Notes: a model not told the origin generated them from the letters alone. A stretch of 64,000 nucleotides of DNA from Pseudomonas versuta (GCF_001294575.1 NZ_CP012676.1:4792001-4856000); one strand, 5' to 3'; counted from the first letter of the stretch, positions 47,739 through 58,747 are shown. Translations and numbers: made by a program.

Positions 47739-48356
47739 ATGTATCACGGTGAAAAATTCAATGCCTGGACCCACCTGGTGGGCGCGGTCCTGGCGGCGGC
47801 AGGGAGTATCTGGTTGCTGGTGATGGCGTCTCTGGACGGCAGCCCGCAGAAGATAATAAGTGTGGCGATTTATGGCGTGACGCTGGTGTTGCTGTACAGC
47901 GTGTCAACCGTGTACCACAGCGTGCGCGGGCGTTCTAAGGTGATCATGCAGAAGTTTGATCACCTGTCGATTTACCTGTTGATCGCCGGCAGTTACACCC
48001 CGTTTTGCCTGGTCACGCTGCATGGGCCCTGGGGCTGGTCGTTGTTCGGCATTGTCTGGGGCATGGCGGTGATCGGCATGTTGCAAGAGATCAAGCCGCG
48101 CTCCGAAGCGCGCATTCTGTCCATTGTGATTTACGCAGTAATGGGCTGGATTGTACTGGTGGCAGTCAAGCCGTTGCTGGCGGCGCTGGGTACCGCCGGC
48201 TTTATCTGGCTGGCCACGGGCGGGGTGATGTACACCGTGGGGATTATCTTTTTTGCGCTGGATCACCGTCTGCGCCATGCCCACGGCATTTGGCACCTGT
48301 TCGTGATTGCCGGCAGCCTGCTGCACTTTGTGGCCATCGCGCACTACGTGATCTAG
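47739..48356 (+). CDS. Hemolysin III / PAQR-family membrane protein
   Basis: Seven-helix membrane protein of 205 aa. The PAQR hallmarks are the first-helix start EKFNAWTHLVGAVLAA, the second conserved patch STVYHSV near residue 66 and DHRLRHAHGIWHLFVIAGSLLHF near the C-terminus, with the putative metal-binding Ser, Asp and His residues. Despite the name, hemolysis is not expected; the family may be hydrolytic. The ATG at 47739 has TGAGG at about 8 nt; ATG 47730 and GTG 47700 are alternatives. Confidence 0.9.
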   Translation: MYHGEKFNAWTHLVGAVLAAAGSIWLLVMASLDGSPQKIISVAIYGVTLVLLYSVSTVYHSVRGRSKVIMQKFDHLSIYLLIAGSYTPFCLVTLHGPWGWSLFGIVWGMAVIGMLQEIKPRSEARILSIVIYAVMGWIVLVAVKPLLAALGTAGFIWLATGGVMYTVGIIFFALDHRLRHAHGIWHLFVIAGSLLHFVAIAHYVI

Positions 48357-48367
48357 CCCTGATGCCC

Positions 48368-48413
48368 GTAGGAGCGAGCTCTGCGTTGCTGCGTTGAAAA
48401 AGCTCGCTCCTAC
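48368..48413. repeat. Short REPIN (GAGCGAGC type)
   Basis: Arms GTAGGAGCGAGCT and AGCTCGCTCCTAC around a short middle, between converging genes for hemolysin III and the FNT channel. Confidence 0.8.
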
Positions 48414-48423
48414 AGGATTTGGC

Positions 48424-49269
48424 TCAGGGTTTTTGCGGTTTTTTGGTATCGCTGCGGATTTGGGCGTGGCTGATCAGGGCGAAAATAAAACTGCCGCCGA
48501 TGATGTTGCCGGCCAGGGTCGGGCCGGCGAATATCAGCCAGAAGTCTTTCCACGGCAGTTCGCCGGCAAATACCAGATACGACACTTCTGCCGTACCGAC
48601 CACGATGTGAGTGAAGTCACCCAGCGCCATCAGGTAAGTGATGAGGATGATGATCCACATCTTGGCGCTTTCCATCGACGGGATCATCCACACCATGGTG
48701 GCAATCATCCAGCCCGAGATAATGCCTTTGGAGAACATCTGGCGGGCGTCGTTTTCCATGACCTTGCGCCCGATTTCAAGAAAGGCCTTGTCGGTCTGGT
48801 TATCGAAAATCGGCAGGTGCAGCATTGCGTAGGCAACCAGCAGCGTGCCCATCAGATTGCCCACCAGCACCACTGCCCACAGCCGGAACAGGCGCCCGAA
48901 ATTATTGAGCGTGGGCTTGCTCATGATCGGCAGCACGGCGGTAAGGGTGTTTTCGGTGAATAGCTGCTGGCGCGACAGGATGACGGCCAAAAAGCCTGCG
49001 CAGTAACCGAAGCTGGCGATGACCTTGAAGGCTTCACCGCTGGGCAGGCGCGAGTTGAGTAAGCCCATGGCCATCAACGACAGGCCCATGGTCAGTCCTG
49101 CAGCAAGGGCCGACCAGAACAGCGCGGCGATGCTGCGCTCCAGTTCCAGATCGCCCTGCACGCGAATGATTTCGTGCAGTACGGCGGCCCGGGGTGGCTG
49201 GTTTTTAGTGACGTCGTGCTCTTCTTCAGCCGACAGGTTGGGGGTCTTGCCGCTTTTTTGAGTGTCCAT
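48424..49269 (-). CDS. Formate/nitrite transporter family protein (YfdC-like)
   Basis: FNT-family membrane protein of 281 aa. A ~45-residue charged cytosolic N-terminus precedes six hydrophobic helices (about 48-70, 80-100, 125-147, 175-195, 205-228, 245-268). Pore-region sequences ENTLTAVLPIMSK and AGPTLAGNIIGGS resemble the YfdC branch rather than FocA or NirC. The substrate is unknown. It converges with hemolysin III and starts about 100 bp from the next REPIN. No ribosome binding feature is unusual. Confidence 0.88.
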   Translation of the reverse strand: MDTQKSGKTPNLSAEEEHDVTKNQPPRAAVLHEIIRVQGDLELERSIAALFWSALAAGLTMGLSLMAMGLLNSRLPSGEAFKVIASFGYCAGFLAVILSRQQLFTENTLTAVLPIMSKPTLNNFGRLFRLWAVVLVGNLMGTLLVAYAMLHLPIFDNQTDKAFLEIGRKVMENDARQMFSKGIISGWMIATMVWMIPSMESAKMWIIILITYLMALGDFTHIVVGTAEVSYLVFAGELPWKDFWLIFAGPTLAGNIIGGSFIFALISHAQIRSDTKKPQKP

Positions 49270-49349
49270 TGGGGCTCGTCACCGTAAGCATGTGTAAGCG
49301 TACGACACGCGCGGTTGCAAGCTGTTCACTCAGGGTTGAGGCATGACAG

Positions 49350-49412
49350 GTGGGAGCTGGCTTGCCAGCGATGCGGTATTGACGATGCATTCGCCGACAA
49401 GCCGGCTCCCAC
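49350..49412. repeat. REPIN (GTGGGAGCTGGC type)
   Basis: Arms GTGGGAGCTGGCTTGCCAGC and CGCCGACAAGCCGGCTCCCA, between the FNT gene and the thioesterase gene, both leftward. Confidence 0.85.
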
Positions 49413-49428
49413 ATGGCCCGATGTCTGG

Positions 49429-49830
49429 TCAGGCCAGAGTGTCATCCTGAAACTGGTCTTTGACGTATTTGATCTCGGTGCGGCCGTGGGGGGATGGCAA
49501 GCCGTCTTCACCCAGGTTGACGAAGACCATTTTGTCGACGGTCAGGATACTTTTGCGGGTGATCTTGTTGCGCACTTCGCAGGTCAGGGTGATCGAGGTG
49601 CGGCCGAACGCAGTGGCAGTGATGCCCAGTTCGATGATGTCGCCCTGGCGCGAAGCGCTGACAAAGTTGATTTCGGAGATGTACTTGGTCACTACACGCT
49701 GGTTGCCCAATTGCACGATGGCGTAGATCGCCGCTTCTTCGTCGATCCAGCGCAACAGGCTGCCGCCGAACAGGGTGCCGTTGGGGTTGAGGTCTTCGGG
49801 TTTAACCCATTTGCGGGTGTGAAAATTCAT
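49429..49830 (-). CDS. Acyl-CoA thioesterase (hotdog fold, YciA/BFIT-type)
   Basis: Hotdog-fold protein of 133 aa. The active-site segment NPNGTLFGGSLLRWIDEEAA (~15-34) gives the conserved Asn and the Asp-Glu pair, as in YciA and brown-fat thioesterases. It should hydrolyse acyl-CoAs in the cytoplasm; chain preference cannot be read. It lies alone, divergent from the ahcY leader, and a REPIN lies beyond its 3' end. Confidence 0.9.
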   Translation of the reverse strand: MNFHTRKWVKPEDLNPNGTLFGGSLLRWIDEEAAIYAIVQLGNQRVVTKYISEINFVSASRQGDIIELGITATAFGRTSITLTCEVRNKITRKSILTVDKMVFVNLGEDGLPSPHGRTEIKYVKDQFQDDTLA

Positions 49831-49948
49831 ATTCGCTCCTGACCGTCTTGCCTTAGATGCCGGACATGATGTCAGACCACGGCCCTTAGCTCTATTAACC
49901 TTGGACTATGGTCTCGATTAAGCAAATGAAAAAGCCTTGGATAAATCC

Positions 49949-49977
49949 TTGGGAACCAGGGCACGGATGGCTATAAT
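49949..49977 (+). promoter_or_regulatory. Sigma-70 promoter of ahcY
   Basis: TTGGGA at 49949-49954 and a perfect TATAAT at 49972-49977 with 17-bp spacing. Transcription would start near 49984, giving a ~170-nt leader that contains the SAH riboswitch. Confidence 0.7.
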
Positions 49978-50028
49978 CACCCCCGCTTCAAAACGGTCAT
50001 ATTTACCCAGTACCGTTCCCGCCACCTG

Positions 50029-51564
<1,536 letters not shown>

Positions 51565-51579
51565 TTGATCAGACTGTCC

Positions 51580-51634
51580 GCTTCCCCGGGGGAAGCGGGC
51601 TTGCCCGCGCTGGCAAGCCTGCTCCTGCCGGGGA
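51580..51634. repeat. Palindromic repeat between ahcY and metF
   Basis: CTTCCCCGGGGGAAG and GCGGGCTTGCCCGC form adjacent stems, followed by GGCAAGCC and CCTGCCGGGG. It resembles the GGGCTTGCCC class of Pseudomonas REPs and could reduce read-through from ahcY to metF. Confidence 0.6.
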
Positions 51635-51668
51635 TGCGTCCGGCTTTCGTATTGCCAAGGATTTGACT

Positions 51669-52514
51669 ATGTCTCAAGACCGTCGTTACAGCTTCGAGTT
51701 TTTCCCGACCAAGACCGATGCTGGGCATGAAAAACTGATGAATACGGCTCGCCAGCTGGCGACCTACAACCCGGATTTTTTCTCCTGCACCTATGGTGCC
51801 GGTGGCTCTACCCGTGACCGCACGATCAATACCGTGCTGCAACTGGAGAGCGAAGTAAAAGTACCTGCCGCCCCGCATTTGTCATGCGTGGGTGACAGCA
51901 AGGCTGACTTGCGTGGCCTGCTGACCCAGTACAAAGCTGCAGGCATCAAGCGCATTGTTGCGCTGCGTGGCGACCTGCCTTCGGGCATGGGCATGGCCAG
52001 TGGCGAGCTGCGTTATGCCAATGACCTGGTGAGCTTCATTCGTGAAGAGACCGCCGATCACTTCCATATCGAAGTGGCGGCCTACCCTGAAATGCACCCG
52101 CAAGCGCGCAACTTCGAAGACGATATCAACAACTTCGTGCGCAAGGCCCACGCTGGCGCCGACAGTGCGATCACCCAGTATTTCTTCAACGCCGACAGCT
52201 ACTTCCGTTTTGTCGAGCGTGTGCGGGCTGCTGGCGTCACGATCCCGATCGTGCCGGGCATCATGCCAATCACCAACTACAGCAAGCTGGCGCGCTTCTC
52301 TGACGCCTGTGGCGCTGAAATCCCGCGCTGGATTCGCAAGCAGCTGGAAGCCTACGGTGACGACATCCAGAGCATTCAGGCCTTTGGCGAACAGGTGATC
52401 AGCGAAATGTGCGAACGCCTTCTCGTCGGCGGCGCACCGGGTTTGCACTTCTACACCCTGAACCAGGCCGAGCCTAGCCTGGCGATCTGGAACAACCTCA
52501 AGCTGCCTCGCTGA
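51669..52514 (+). CDS. metF: 5,10-methylenetetrahydrofolate reductase
   Basis: Flavoenzyme of 281 aa that makes 5-methyltetrahydrofolate for methionine synthesis. The N-terminal Glu of FEFFPTKT (Glu12-region) is the catalytic acid, and CTYGAGGSTRDRT (~40-52), VALRGDLPSG and the substrate loop with QYFFNADSYFRF are family motifs. The length equals NADH-using bacterial MetF. The ATG at 51669 follows AAGGA at 7-8 nt. It follows ahcY in the methyl cycle and is separated from rhlE by a REPIN. Confidence 0.96.
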   Translation: MSQDRRYSFEFFPTKTDAGHEKLMNTARQLATYNPDFFSCTYGAGGSTRDRTINTVLQLESEVKVPAAPHLSCVGDSKADLRGLLTQYKAAGIKRIVALRGDLPSGMGMASGELRYANDLVSFIREETADHFHIEVAAYPEMHPQARNFEDDINNFVRKAHAGADSAITQYFFNADSYFRFVERVRAAGVTIPIVPGIMPITNYSKLARFSDACGAEIPRWIRKQLEAYGDDIQSIQAFGEQVISEMCERLLVGGAPGLHFYTLNQAEPSLAIWNNLKLPR

Positions 52515-52526
52515 CACCCGTACTAC

Positions 52527-52586
52527 TGTAGGAGCGAGCTTTTTAAAAGCAGCAACGCAGAGCTCGCGAGCAAGCTCGCTCCTACA
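52527..52586. repeat. REPIN (GAGCGAGC type) after metF
   Basis: Arms TGTAGGAGCGAGCT and the longer AGCTCGCGAGCAAGCTCGCT ending CTACA. One side has lost the inner GCTTGCTCGCGA part. Confidence 0.8.
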
Positions 52587-52651
52587 GGTTAGGTGCCGTA
52601 CAGCTATCGAAAGCCGTTCAGCAGCATGAAATCGGCGCGCCGTGATTGCTC

Positions 52652-52660
52652 TGTTATACT
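52652..52660 (+). promoter_or_regulatory. Extended -10 promoter of rhlE
   Basis: TGTTATACT gives an extended -10 element (TGnTATACT); no good -35 is present. Transcription from about 52667 would give a GC-rich leader of ~200 nt before the helicase ATG, with inverted repeats near 52725-52750. Confidence 0.5.
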
Positions 52661-52868
52661 CCGGGCTTTCCGCCAGGCTTACGCCCGGCCGCTCGTCCTT
52701 GTACAAGGCATTCAACCCCGCTACAGCGCAGCTTTCAGCCCGCGCGAGCTGTTTGAATGAGCCTTCAGGACTGGAGCAGGACCGGACGGGATTGCGTCAC
52801 CTTAAACGCCATTCACGCCAGGCAAGACTATCCCTTTGGGCCAAGCCCTAACTAGAACAGGATTACTC

Positions 52869-54728
52869 ATGTCCTTTGCTTCCCTCGGTCTCTCCGAGGC
52901 TTTAGTCCGCGCCATTGAAGCTGCGGGCTATACCGAGCCTACTCCGGTGCAACAGCGGGCCATTCCCGCCGTGTTGCAAGGTCGCGACCTGATGGTTGCG
53001 GCTCAGACAGGTACTGGCAAAACCGGCGGCTTCGCTCTTCCGATTCTGGAAAAGCTGTTTCCCAATGGCCACCCGGACAAATCCCAGCGCCACGGCCCAC
53101 GCCAACCACGCGTGCTGGTCCTGACTCCTACTCGCGAACTCGCCGCCCAGGTGCATGAGAGCTTCAAGCTCTATGCCCGCGACTTGAAGTTCGTCAGTGC
53201 TTGCGTCTTTGGCGGTGTCGGCACGAACCCTCAGGTTCAAGCCCTGGCCCGTGGTGTCGACGTACTGGTTGCCTGCCCGGGTCGTTTGCTCGATCTGGCC
53301 GGCCAAGGCAGCGTTGACCTGTCCCACGTTGAAATTCTGGTGCTTGATGAAGCCGACCGGATGCTCGACATGGGCTTCGTCCATGACGTGAAAAAAGTCC
53401 TCGCGCGTCTGCCGTCCAAGCGTCAGAACCTGCTGTTTTCGGCGACGTTCTCCAAGGACATCACCGATCTGGCCGGCAAGCTGCTGCGCAACCCGGAACG
53501 CATCGAAGTGACGCCGCCGAACACCACGGTGGAGCGCATCGAACAGCGCGTTTTCCGTCTGCCCGCCACTCACAAGCGTGCCTTGCTGGCGCACTTGATC
53601 ACGGCAGGCGCCTGGGAACAGGTACTGGTCTTCACCCGTACCAAGCACGGTGCCAACCGTCTGGCCGAGTACCTGGACAAGCACGGCCTCAGCGCTGTGG
53701 CCATCCACGGTAACAAGAGCCAGAACGCGCGGACCAAAGCCCTGGCCGACTTCAAGGCCGGTGCCGTACGCATTCTGGTAGCCACCGATATCGCCGCTCG
53801 CGGTCTGGATATCGATCAGCTGCCACACGTGGTCAACTTCGAGCTGCCAAACGTCGATGAAGATTACGTTCACCGTATCGGCCGTACGGGCCGTGCCGGT
53901 CGTTCGGGCGAGGCGATCTCGCTGGTCGCTCCGGACGAAGAAAAACTGCTGAAAAGCATCGAGCGCATGACCCGCCAGAAAATCGCTGATGGCGACCTGA
54001 TGGGTTTTGACTCCAGCACCGTAGAAGCCGAAAAGCCTGAAGTGCGTGAGCGTCCGGATGTGCGTAACCCGCGCAACCCGCCTCGCGGTCCACGTGGCGA
54101 CGGTCCGGGTACCCCGGGTGGTGGCGGTGGTCGTAAAGACAAGGGCAAGGAAAAGAGCAAGGAAAAGCCGGCAGCCGCTCGCGGCGAGCGTCCTGCTCGT
54201 GAGCAAAAGCCACGCGAAGCTCAACCTGCCCGCGAACAGCGTCAGCCAGCGCCGCGTTCGGACGCCAACCGTGCGCCGGACGAGTTTCGTGATGACGATG
54301 TAGATAACTTTGGTAACCGCGCTGATTACGTCAGCCCGTACCAGAACAAGAACAACCAGAGCCGTGGTCGCCGTCCGGGCGCTCCTGCTGCGGGCACCGG
54401 TGCAGCACCTGCTGCGCGTACCGGTGGTGCTCCACAGGGCCGCCAGAACGGTCCGCGTACCGGCAGCGGCGCCAGCACTGGCACACCGCCAGCCAAGCGC
54501 AGCGGCCCACGCAGTGGTGCTCCGCGTGATGGTCAGGCCCGTCGCGAAAACCGTCCGGCCCGTGACGATGCTCGTCAAGAGCCAGCGGTTAAAGGCCCAC
54601 GCGAGAACCAGCCGAAGATCATGCACAAGGAGTCGAAAAGCGATCGCTTCCCGACACCTGAGCAGCTGGATCAACTGCCGAACCGTCCTCGTGGCGAGAA
54701 GCCAGCGCTGCTGACTCGTAACCGCTGA
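52869..54728 (+). CDS. rhlE: DEAD-box RNA helicase RhlE
   Basis: Helicase of 619 aa. The core (~1-380) has Q-motif [10 protein letters not shown], motif I AQTGTGKT, Ia [12 protein letters not shown] box [13 protein letters not shown] in LLFSATFS, and motif [13 protein letters not shown]. The remaining ~240 residues form a basic Arg/Pro/Gly/Ala-rich disordered tail for RNA binding, longer than in E. coli RhlE. The start [10 protein letters not shown] is chosen over an upstream in-frame codon in the leader. The long leader suggests post-transcriptional or cold regulation (inference). A strong terminator follows. Confidence 0.95.
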   Translation: MSFASLGLSEALVRAIEAAGYTEPTPVQQRAIPAVLQGRDLMVAAQTGTGKTGGFALPILEKLFPNGHPDKSQRHGPRQPRVLVLTPTRELAAQVHESFKLYARDLKFVSACVFGGVGTNPQVQALARGVDVLVACPGRLLDLAGQGSVDLSHVEILVLDEADRMLDMGFVHDVKKVLARLPSKRQNLLFSATFSKDITDLAGKLLRNPERIEVTPPNTTVERIEQRVFRLPATHKRALLAHLITAGAWEQVLVFTRTKHGANRLAEYLDKHGLSAVAIHGNKSQNARTKALADFKAGAVRILVATDIAARGLDIDQLPHVVNFELPNVDEDYVHRIGRTGRAGRSGEAISLVAPDEEKLLKSIERMTRQKIADGDLMGFDSSTVEAEKPEVRERPDVRNPRNPPRGPRGDGPGTPGGGGGRKDKGKEKSKEKPAAARGERPAREQKPREAQPAREQRQPAPRSDANRAPDEFRDDDVDNFGNRADYVSPYQNKNNQSRGRRPGAPAAGTGAAPAARTGGAPQGRQNGPRTGSGASTGTPPAKRSGPRSGAPRDGQARRENRPARDDARQEPAVKGPRENQPKIMHKESKSDRFPTPEQLDQLPNRPRGEKPALLTRNR

Positions 54729-54746
54729 GTTAGCACCGTCTGAAAA

Positions 54747-54780
54747 ATGCCCCCGATTGCGAGATCGGGGGCATTTTTTT
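54747..54780 (+). terminator. rhlE terminator
   Basis: Stem ATGCCCCCGATT / AGATCGGGGGCAT followed by seven T. Confidence 0.93.
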
Positions 54781-54832
54781 ATGCGCGTCTGGCAGGTCCT
54801 GCAGGAGCGAGCGTCTTTATTCTCACGGCCAT

Positions 54833-54919
54833 TGTGGGAGCCGGCTTGCCGGCGAATGCATCAACAGGGTTTAACCTGCAGACCGCATCGTTTGCATCGC
54901 CGGCAAGCCAGCTCCCACA
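54833..54919. repeat. REPIN (GTGGGAGCCGGC type)
   Basis: Arms TGTGGGAGCCGGCTTGCCGG and CGCCGGCAAGCCAGCTCCCA in the rhlE-yceI convergent gap. A partial GAGCGAGC unit (GCAGGAGCGAGCG) lies just before it at about 54800. Confidence 0.85.
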
Positions 54920-54933
54920 AGGTTTACTCCGTA

Positions 54934-54974
54934 CAAAAAAACGCCCCGGCTCTTGCGAGCCGGGGCGTTTTTTT
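54934..54974. terminator. Bidirectional terminator (yceI side)
   Basis: Stem ACGCCCCGGCTC / GAGCCGGGGCGT flanked by an A-run on the left and seven T on the right; it ends yceI transcripts on the minus strand. Nearly identical in sequence to the rpoH-mtgA terminator. Confidence 0.92.
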
Positions 54975-54992
54975 AGCCGTATGAAAGCGCGG

Positions 54993-55571
54993 TTACTTGG
55001 CTTTCACGCCTTCGAGCGAGATGTCCAGGTCCAGAGTCTGGGATGTAGGGCCCGGGCCTTTGATGCCGAAGTCGTTCAGGTTGATGGTGGTGGTCGCGTT
55101 GAAGCCAGCGCGTTCGCCGCCCCATGGATCCTTGCCTTCGCCATTGAACGTGGCTTTGAACGTTACTGGCTTGGTCACGCCGTGCAGGGTCAGATCGCCG
55201 GTCACGTCAGCAGTTTTTTCGCCGGTCGACACCACTTTGGTCGACTTGAAGGTCGCGTCCGGGTACTTGCTCACGTCCAGGAAATCCTTGCTGGCGATGT
55301 GCTTGTCACGTTCAGCGTGGTTGGAGAACAGGCTGGCGGTTTTCAGGGTGACGTCAATTTTGCTGTCTGCAGGCTTGTCCGCATCCCACGAAAAAGTACC
55401 GCTCCAGTCCTTGAAAGTACCGTGAATGAAGCTGTAGCCCAGGTGGCTGATCTTCCAGTCGATGAAAGCATGCTGGCCTTCCTTGTCGATGGTGTAGTCA
55501 GCCGCCATGGCCTGGCCGGCAGTCAGCAGGGCAGTACCGAGAGCCAGTGCAGCGAGGGTCTTTTTCAACAT
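54993..55571 (-). CDS. YceI-family periplasmic protein
   Basis: Lipocalin-like protein of 192 aa. A signal peptide is at residues 1-24 (ending GQAMAADY). The mature domain shows [22 protein letters not shown] and the later [14 protein letters not shown], as in YceI proteins that bind isoprenoid lipids. The start is MLKKTLAAL at 55571, not the longer frame to 55604. It follows the cytochrome b561 gene by ~30 bp, a pairing very common in proteobacteria and hinting at quinone-linked electron transfer. Confidence 0.93.
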   Translation of the reverse strand: MLKKTLAALALGTALLTAGQAMAADYTIDKEGQHAFIDWKISHLGYSFIHGTFKDWSGTFSWDADKPADSKIDVTLKTASLFSNHAERDKHIASKDFLDVSKYPDATFKSTKVVSTGEKTADVTGDLTLHGVTKPVTFKATFNGEGKDPWGGERAGFNATTTINLNDFGIKGPGPTSQTLDLDISLEGVKAK

Positions 55572-55603
55572 GCGTTCTATTCCTTTTGAGTTGAGGTTGA
55601 GCA

Positions 55604-56155
55604 TCAGGCTTTGCGTCCCAGCATACGAATCAGGGTCGCATCACGATCGATAAAGTGGTGTTTCAAGGCAATCAGGCCATGCAATCCGGCAAAAATCACC
55701 ACGGCCCACGCCAGCCACAGATGCACGACACCGGCCACATCGGCCTGATCGGGCAAGCTGGAAATCAGTGCGGGTACTTCAAACAGACCGAACACCGGAA
55801 TGCCGACACCTTCGGCAGTCGAAATCAGGTACCCGGCAATCATCACCGCAAACAACCCCAGATACAGGAAACCATGACCGAGTTTTGCGCCAATGCGCGT
55901 TGCCCGGCTGTAGCTGTCCAGTGCTGGCGGAGCAGGGCTGATCCAGCGCCACACGACCCGCAGCAACATGACTGCGAACAGCGTCAGACCAATGCTTTTA
56001 TGCAAGTCCGGTGCTTCCTTGCGCCATGGGCTGTAGTAGTCGAGGCCGACCATCCACAAGCCCAGCGCAAACAAACCGAACACCGCCAGCGCAACAGACC
56101 AATGCATGAAAATGCTGACTGCACCATAGCGGGAAGACGAGTTACGTAGCTGCAT
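55604..56155 (-). CDS. Cytochrome b561
   Basis: Four-helix b-type cytochrome of 183 aa. Conserved His ligands lie in [11 protein letters not shown] (~17), [11 protein letters not shown] (~49), [14 protein letters not shown] region and [19 protein letters not shown] (~140-156). It likely moves electrons between the quinone pool and periplasmic partners. The ATG at 56155 (MQLRNSS) has an AGG 9 nt upstream; an ATG three codons earlier is possible. It sits upstream of yceI in one operon. Confidence 0.92.
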   Translation of the reverse strand: MQLRNSSSRYGAVSIFMHWSVALAVFGLFALGLWMVGLDYYSPWRKEAPDLHKSIGLTLFAVMLLRVVWRWISPAPPALDSYSRATRIGAKLGHGFLYLGLFAVMIAGYLISTAEGVGIPVFGLFEVPALISSLPDQADVAGVVHLWLAWAVVIFAGLHGLIALKHHFIDRDATLIRMLGRKA

Positions 56156-56441
56156 TGCCGACATCCTGTGGGAACTTGCGCCTAAGACTAATGATTTACC
56201 TATCGAATGAAAGCGCATTTATTTGCTGTAAGGCATCGATAAATACGATCAGTAGCCTGAGAGTGGAAAGTTAAGCAAACGTTAACGATGTTTTATGTCG
56301 CTCATGTATGCCCGCGAGCGTCTCTAAGTTCAATACCCGTGCTCTGGTTAGGAGTAATGGGTTGTTACACGCTCGCGCATTGCATAGGCTTGCGCGATTG
56401 TTTGCCCGCACACGCCGGGAGCCAGCGCCAGGAGAGTGGAT

Positions 56442-57848
56442 ATGGGCCTGAATAATCAGTGGATGCAGCGCGACCTTGCCGTTTTATGGCACCCCTGCAC
56501 CCAAATGAAAGATCACGAACAGCTGCCGCTGATTCCGATCAAGCGCGGCGAAGGCGTGTGGCTGGAAGACTTCGAAGGCAAACGTTATCTGGATGCAGTG
56601 AGTTCGTGGTGGGTCAACGTGTTTGGCCATTGCAACCCGCGGATCAGCCAGCGCATCAAGGATCAGGTTGACCAGCTTGAGCATGTGATTCTTGCAGGCT
56701 TCAGCCACCAGCCAGTGATTGAGCTGTCCGAGCGTCTGGTCAAGATGACACCCGAAGGTCTGACCCGCTGCTTTTACGCGGACAACGGCTCGTCGTGTAT
56801 CGAAGTCTCACTCAAGATGAGCTTTCACTATTGGCTGAACCGCGGCCAGCCGGAAAAGAAGCGCTTCGTGACCCTGACCAACAGCTACCACGGAGAAACC
56901 ATGGCGGCGATGTCGGTGGGTGACGTGCCGTTATTCACCGAAACCTACAAAGCGCTGTTGCTCGACACCATTAAAGTCCCGAGCCCCGATTGCTACCTGC
57001 GCCCCGAGGGCGTGAGCTGGGAAGAACATTCGCGCACGATGTTTCTGGCCATGGAACAGACGCTCGCCGAGAACCACGAGACTGTGGCTGCGGTGATTGT
57101 CGAGCCGCTGATTCAGGGCGCGGGCGGCATGCGGATGTACCACCCGCTGTACCTGACCCTGCTGCGTGACGCCTGTGACCGTTATGGCGTACACCTGATC
57201 CTCGACGAAATTGCGGTGGGCTTTGGCCGTACCGGCACCATGTTCGCCTGCGAGCAGGCCGGGATCACGCCGGACTTCCTGTGCCTGTCCAAGGCGCTGA
57301 CCGGTGGCTACTTGCCGCTGGCTGTTTGCGTGACCACCGACGAGGTGTACAGCGCGTTCTACGACGATTACCCGACCTTGCGCGCCTTCCTGCATTCCCA
57401 CAGCTACACGGGTAATCCGCTGGCCTGCGCGGCTGCTCTGGCGACTCTGGATATCTTCGAACAGGACAACGTGATCGAGAACAACAAGGCCCTGGCTCAA
57501 CGCATGGCCAGCGCGACAGCGCACCTGGTCGACCACCCCCACGTCTCGGAAGTGCGTCAGACGGGTATGGTGCTGGCCATTGAAATGGTCCAGGACAAAG
57601 CCAGCAAAACCGCTTACCCATGGCAGGAGCGACGCGGCCTGAAAGTCTTCCAGCACGCACTGGAACGCGGCGCCTTGTTGCGTCCATTGGGCAGCGTGGT
57701 GTATTTCTTGCCGCCTTACGTGATTACCCCGGAGCAGATCGACTTTCTGGCTGAAGTGGCCAGCGAAGGGATCGACATCGCGACCCGCAGTGATATCAGC
57801 GTGGCCGTACCGTCGAACTTCCATCCCGATTTCCGTGACCCCGGCTAA
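56442..57848 (+). CDS. bioA: Adenosylmethionine-8-amino-7-oxononanoate aminotransferase
   Basis: PLP enzyme of biotin synthesis, 468 aa, that uses SAM as amino donor to make 7,8-diaminopelargonate. Landmarks are LWHPCTQMKDH near residue 16, YADNGSSCIEVSLKM (~110), the PLP Asp in LILDEIAVGFGRTG (~255) and the Lys in LCLSKALTGGYLPL (~285). The ATG at 56442 has GGAGA at 6-7 nt; a GTG two codons upstream is possible. The upstream 286 bp showed no clear BirA operator. A REP-type element lies after the stop codon, then rsmE. Confidence 0.95.
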   Translation: MGLNNQWMQRDLAVLWHPCTQMKDHEQLPLIPIKRGEGVWLEDFEGKRYLDAVSSWWVNVFGHCNPRISQRIKDQVDQLEHVILAGFSHQPVIELSERLVKMTPEGLTRCFYADNGSSCIEVSLKMSFHYWLNRGQPEKKRFVTLTNSYHGETMAAMSVGDVPLFTETYKALLLDTIKVPSPDCYLRPEGVSWEEHSRTMFLAMEQTLAENHETVAAVIVEPLIQGAGGMRMYHPLYLTLLRDACDRYGVHLILDEIAVGFGRTGTMFACEQAGITPDFLCLSKALTGGYLPLAVCVTTDEVYSAFYDDYPTLRAFLHSHSYTGNPLACAAALATLDIFEQDNVIENNKALAQRMASATAHLVDHPHVSEVRQTGMVLAIEMVQDKASKTAYPWQERRGLKVFQHALERGALLRPLGSVVYFLPPYVITPEQIDFLAEVASEGIDIATRSDISVAVPSNFHPDFRDPG

Positions 57849-57858
57849 GCCCTGTTTT

Positions 57859-57944
57859 GTAGCCGCTGCCGCAGGCTGCGACAAGGGCCTTCGTTTTTAA
57901 AACGGGGTCGCTGTGCAACCCATCGCAGCCTTGGGCAGCGGCTA
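57859..57944. repeat. REP-type inverted pair (GTAGCCGCTGCC family)
   Basis: Arms GTAGCCGCTGCCGCAGGCTG and CGCAGCCTTGGGCAGCGGCT. Related to the elements at 9087-9192 and 11117. It lies between bioA and rsmE in tandem orientation. Confidence 0.75.
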
Positions 57945-57974
57945 GATAAGTCATTTAATTTTCAGAGAACCTAC

Positions 57975-58694
57975 ATGAGATTGTCCCGCTTCTTTATCGA
58001 TGCACCTTTGAGCCTCGGTGAGCACGAACTGCCTGAAGCCCAGGCGCATTACATTGGTCGCGTGCTGCGTATGGCCGAGGGCGATGCCCTGCAGGTATTC
58101 GACGGCTCGGGGCATGAGTTCACCGGGCGTTTGCTGGAAGTCGGCAAAAAGCGTGTACGCGTGCTGCTCGATGAAACCTTTGCCGGGCAAGTCGAATCAC
58201 CGCTGGCCATTCATCTGGGCCAGGGCTTGTCCCGTGGCGAGCGCATGGACTGGGCGATTCAAAAGGCCACCGAACTGGGGGTCAGCGAAATCACTCCGAT
58301 CATGAGTGAGCGCTGCGAAGTGCGGCTCAAGGACGAGCGTGCCGAGAAGCGACTGTCGCACTGGCGCCAGGTGGCGATCAGCGCGTGCGAGCAGTGCGGT
58401 CGTTCACGGGTGCCGGTCATTCACCCGCCGGTGTTGCTCAGCGAGTGGATCAAAACCACCGAGGCGGACCTCAAGCTGGTGCTGCACCCGGTGTCCGAGC
58501 CGCTGGCCAGCCACGCCAAACCCGGGCGTCTGGCCTTTTTGATTGGCCCTGAAGGCGGGTTGACCGATAACGAAATCGACCAGGCCCAGGCGAGCGGTTT
58601 CCAGCCTGCGCGCCTTGGCCCACGGGTCCTGCGTACCGAAACTGCGCCGGTTGTGGCTTTGGCCGTGGCCCAGCAGTTGTGGGGCGACTTCTGA
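57975..58694 (+). CDS. rsmE: 16S rRNA (uracil(1498)-N3)-methyltransferase
   Basis: SPOUT methyltransferase of 239 aa acting on U1498 of the decoding centre. The N-terminal PUA-like part has YIGRVLRMAEGD; the C-terminal knot region shows FLIGPEGGLTDNEI (~190) and LGPRVLRTETAPVVALA (~213). It is 126 bp after bioA, the same neighbour as in P. aeruginosa though in altered order. A stem CGGGAGCTGG / CCGGCTCCCG follows. Confidence 0.96.
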   Translation: MRLSRFFIDAPLSLGEHELPEAQAHYIGRVLRMAEGDALQVFDGSGHEFTGRLLEVGKKRVRVLLDETFAGQVESPLAIHLGQGLSRGERMDWAIQKATELGVSEITPIMSERCEVRLKDERAEKRLSHWRQVAISACEQCGRSRVPVIHPPVLLSEWIKTTEADLKLVLHPVSEPLASHAKPGRLAFLIGPEGGLTDNEIDQAQASGFQPARLGPRVLRTETAPVVALAVAQQLWGDF

Positions 58695-58705
58695 TTCCGT
58701 GCATT

Positions 58706-58729
58706 CGGGAGCTGGCAAGCCGGCTCCCG
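58706..58729. terminator. Hairpin between rsmE and the GlxA-type gene
   Basis: CGGGAGCTGG / CCGGCTCCCG around a CAAG loop, without a U-run, between converging genes; it may be a solo REP unit. Confidence 0.5.
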
Positions 58730-58747
58730 TAAAGGCAGCCCCAGCGG

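Noticed and set aside
52902..54674. 590-codon open frame antisense to rhlE
   Set aside because: A by-product of codon bias opposite the helicase; low-complexity composition and no recognisable domain.
54793..54990. Possible small gene between rhlE and yceI
   Set aside because: The space is filled by a REPIN and two terminators; open frames there are translations of the repeat.
56156..56441. BirA operator upstream of bioA
   Set aside because: No dyad matching the biotin operator pattern was found in the 286-bp gap.
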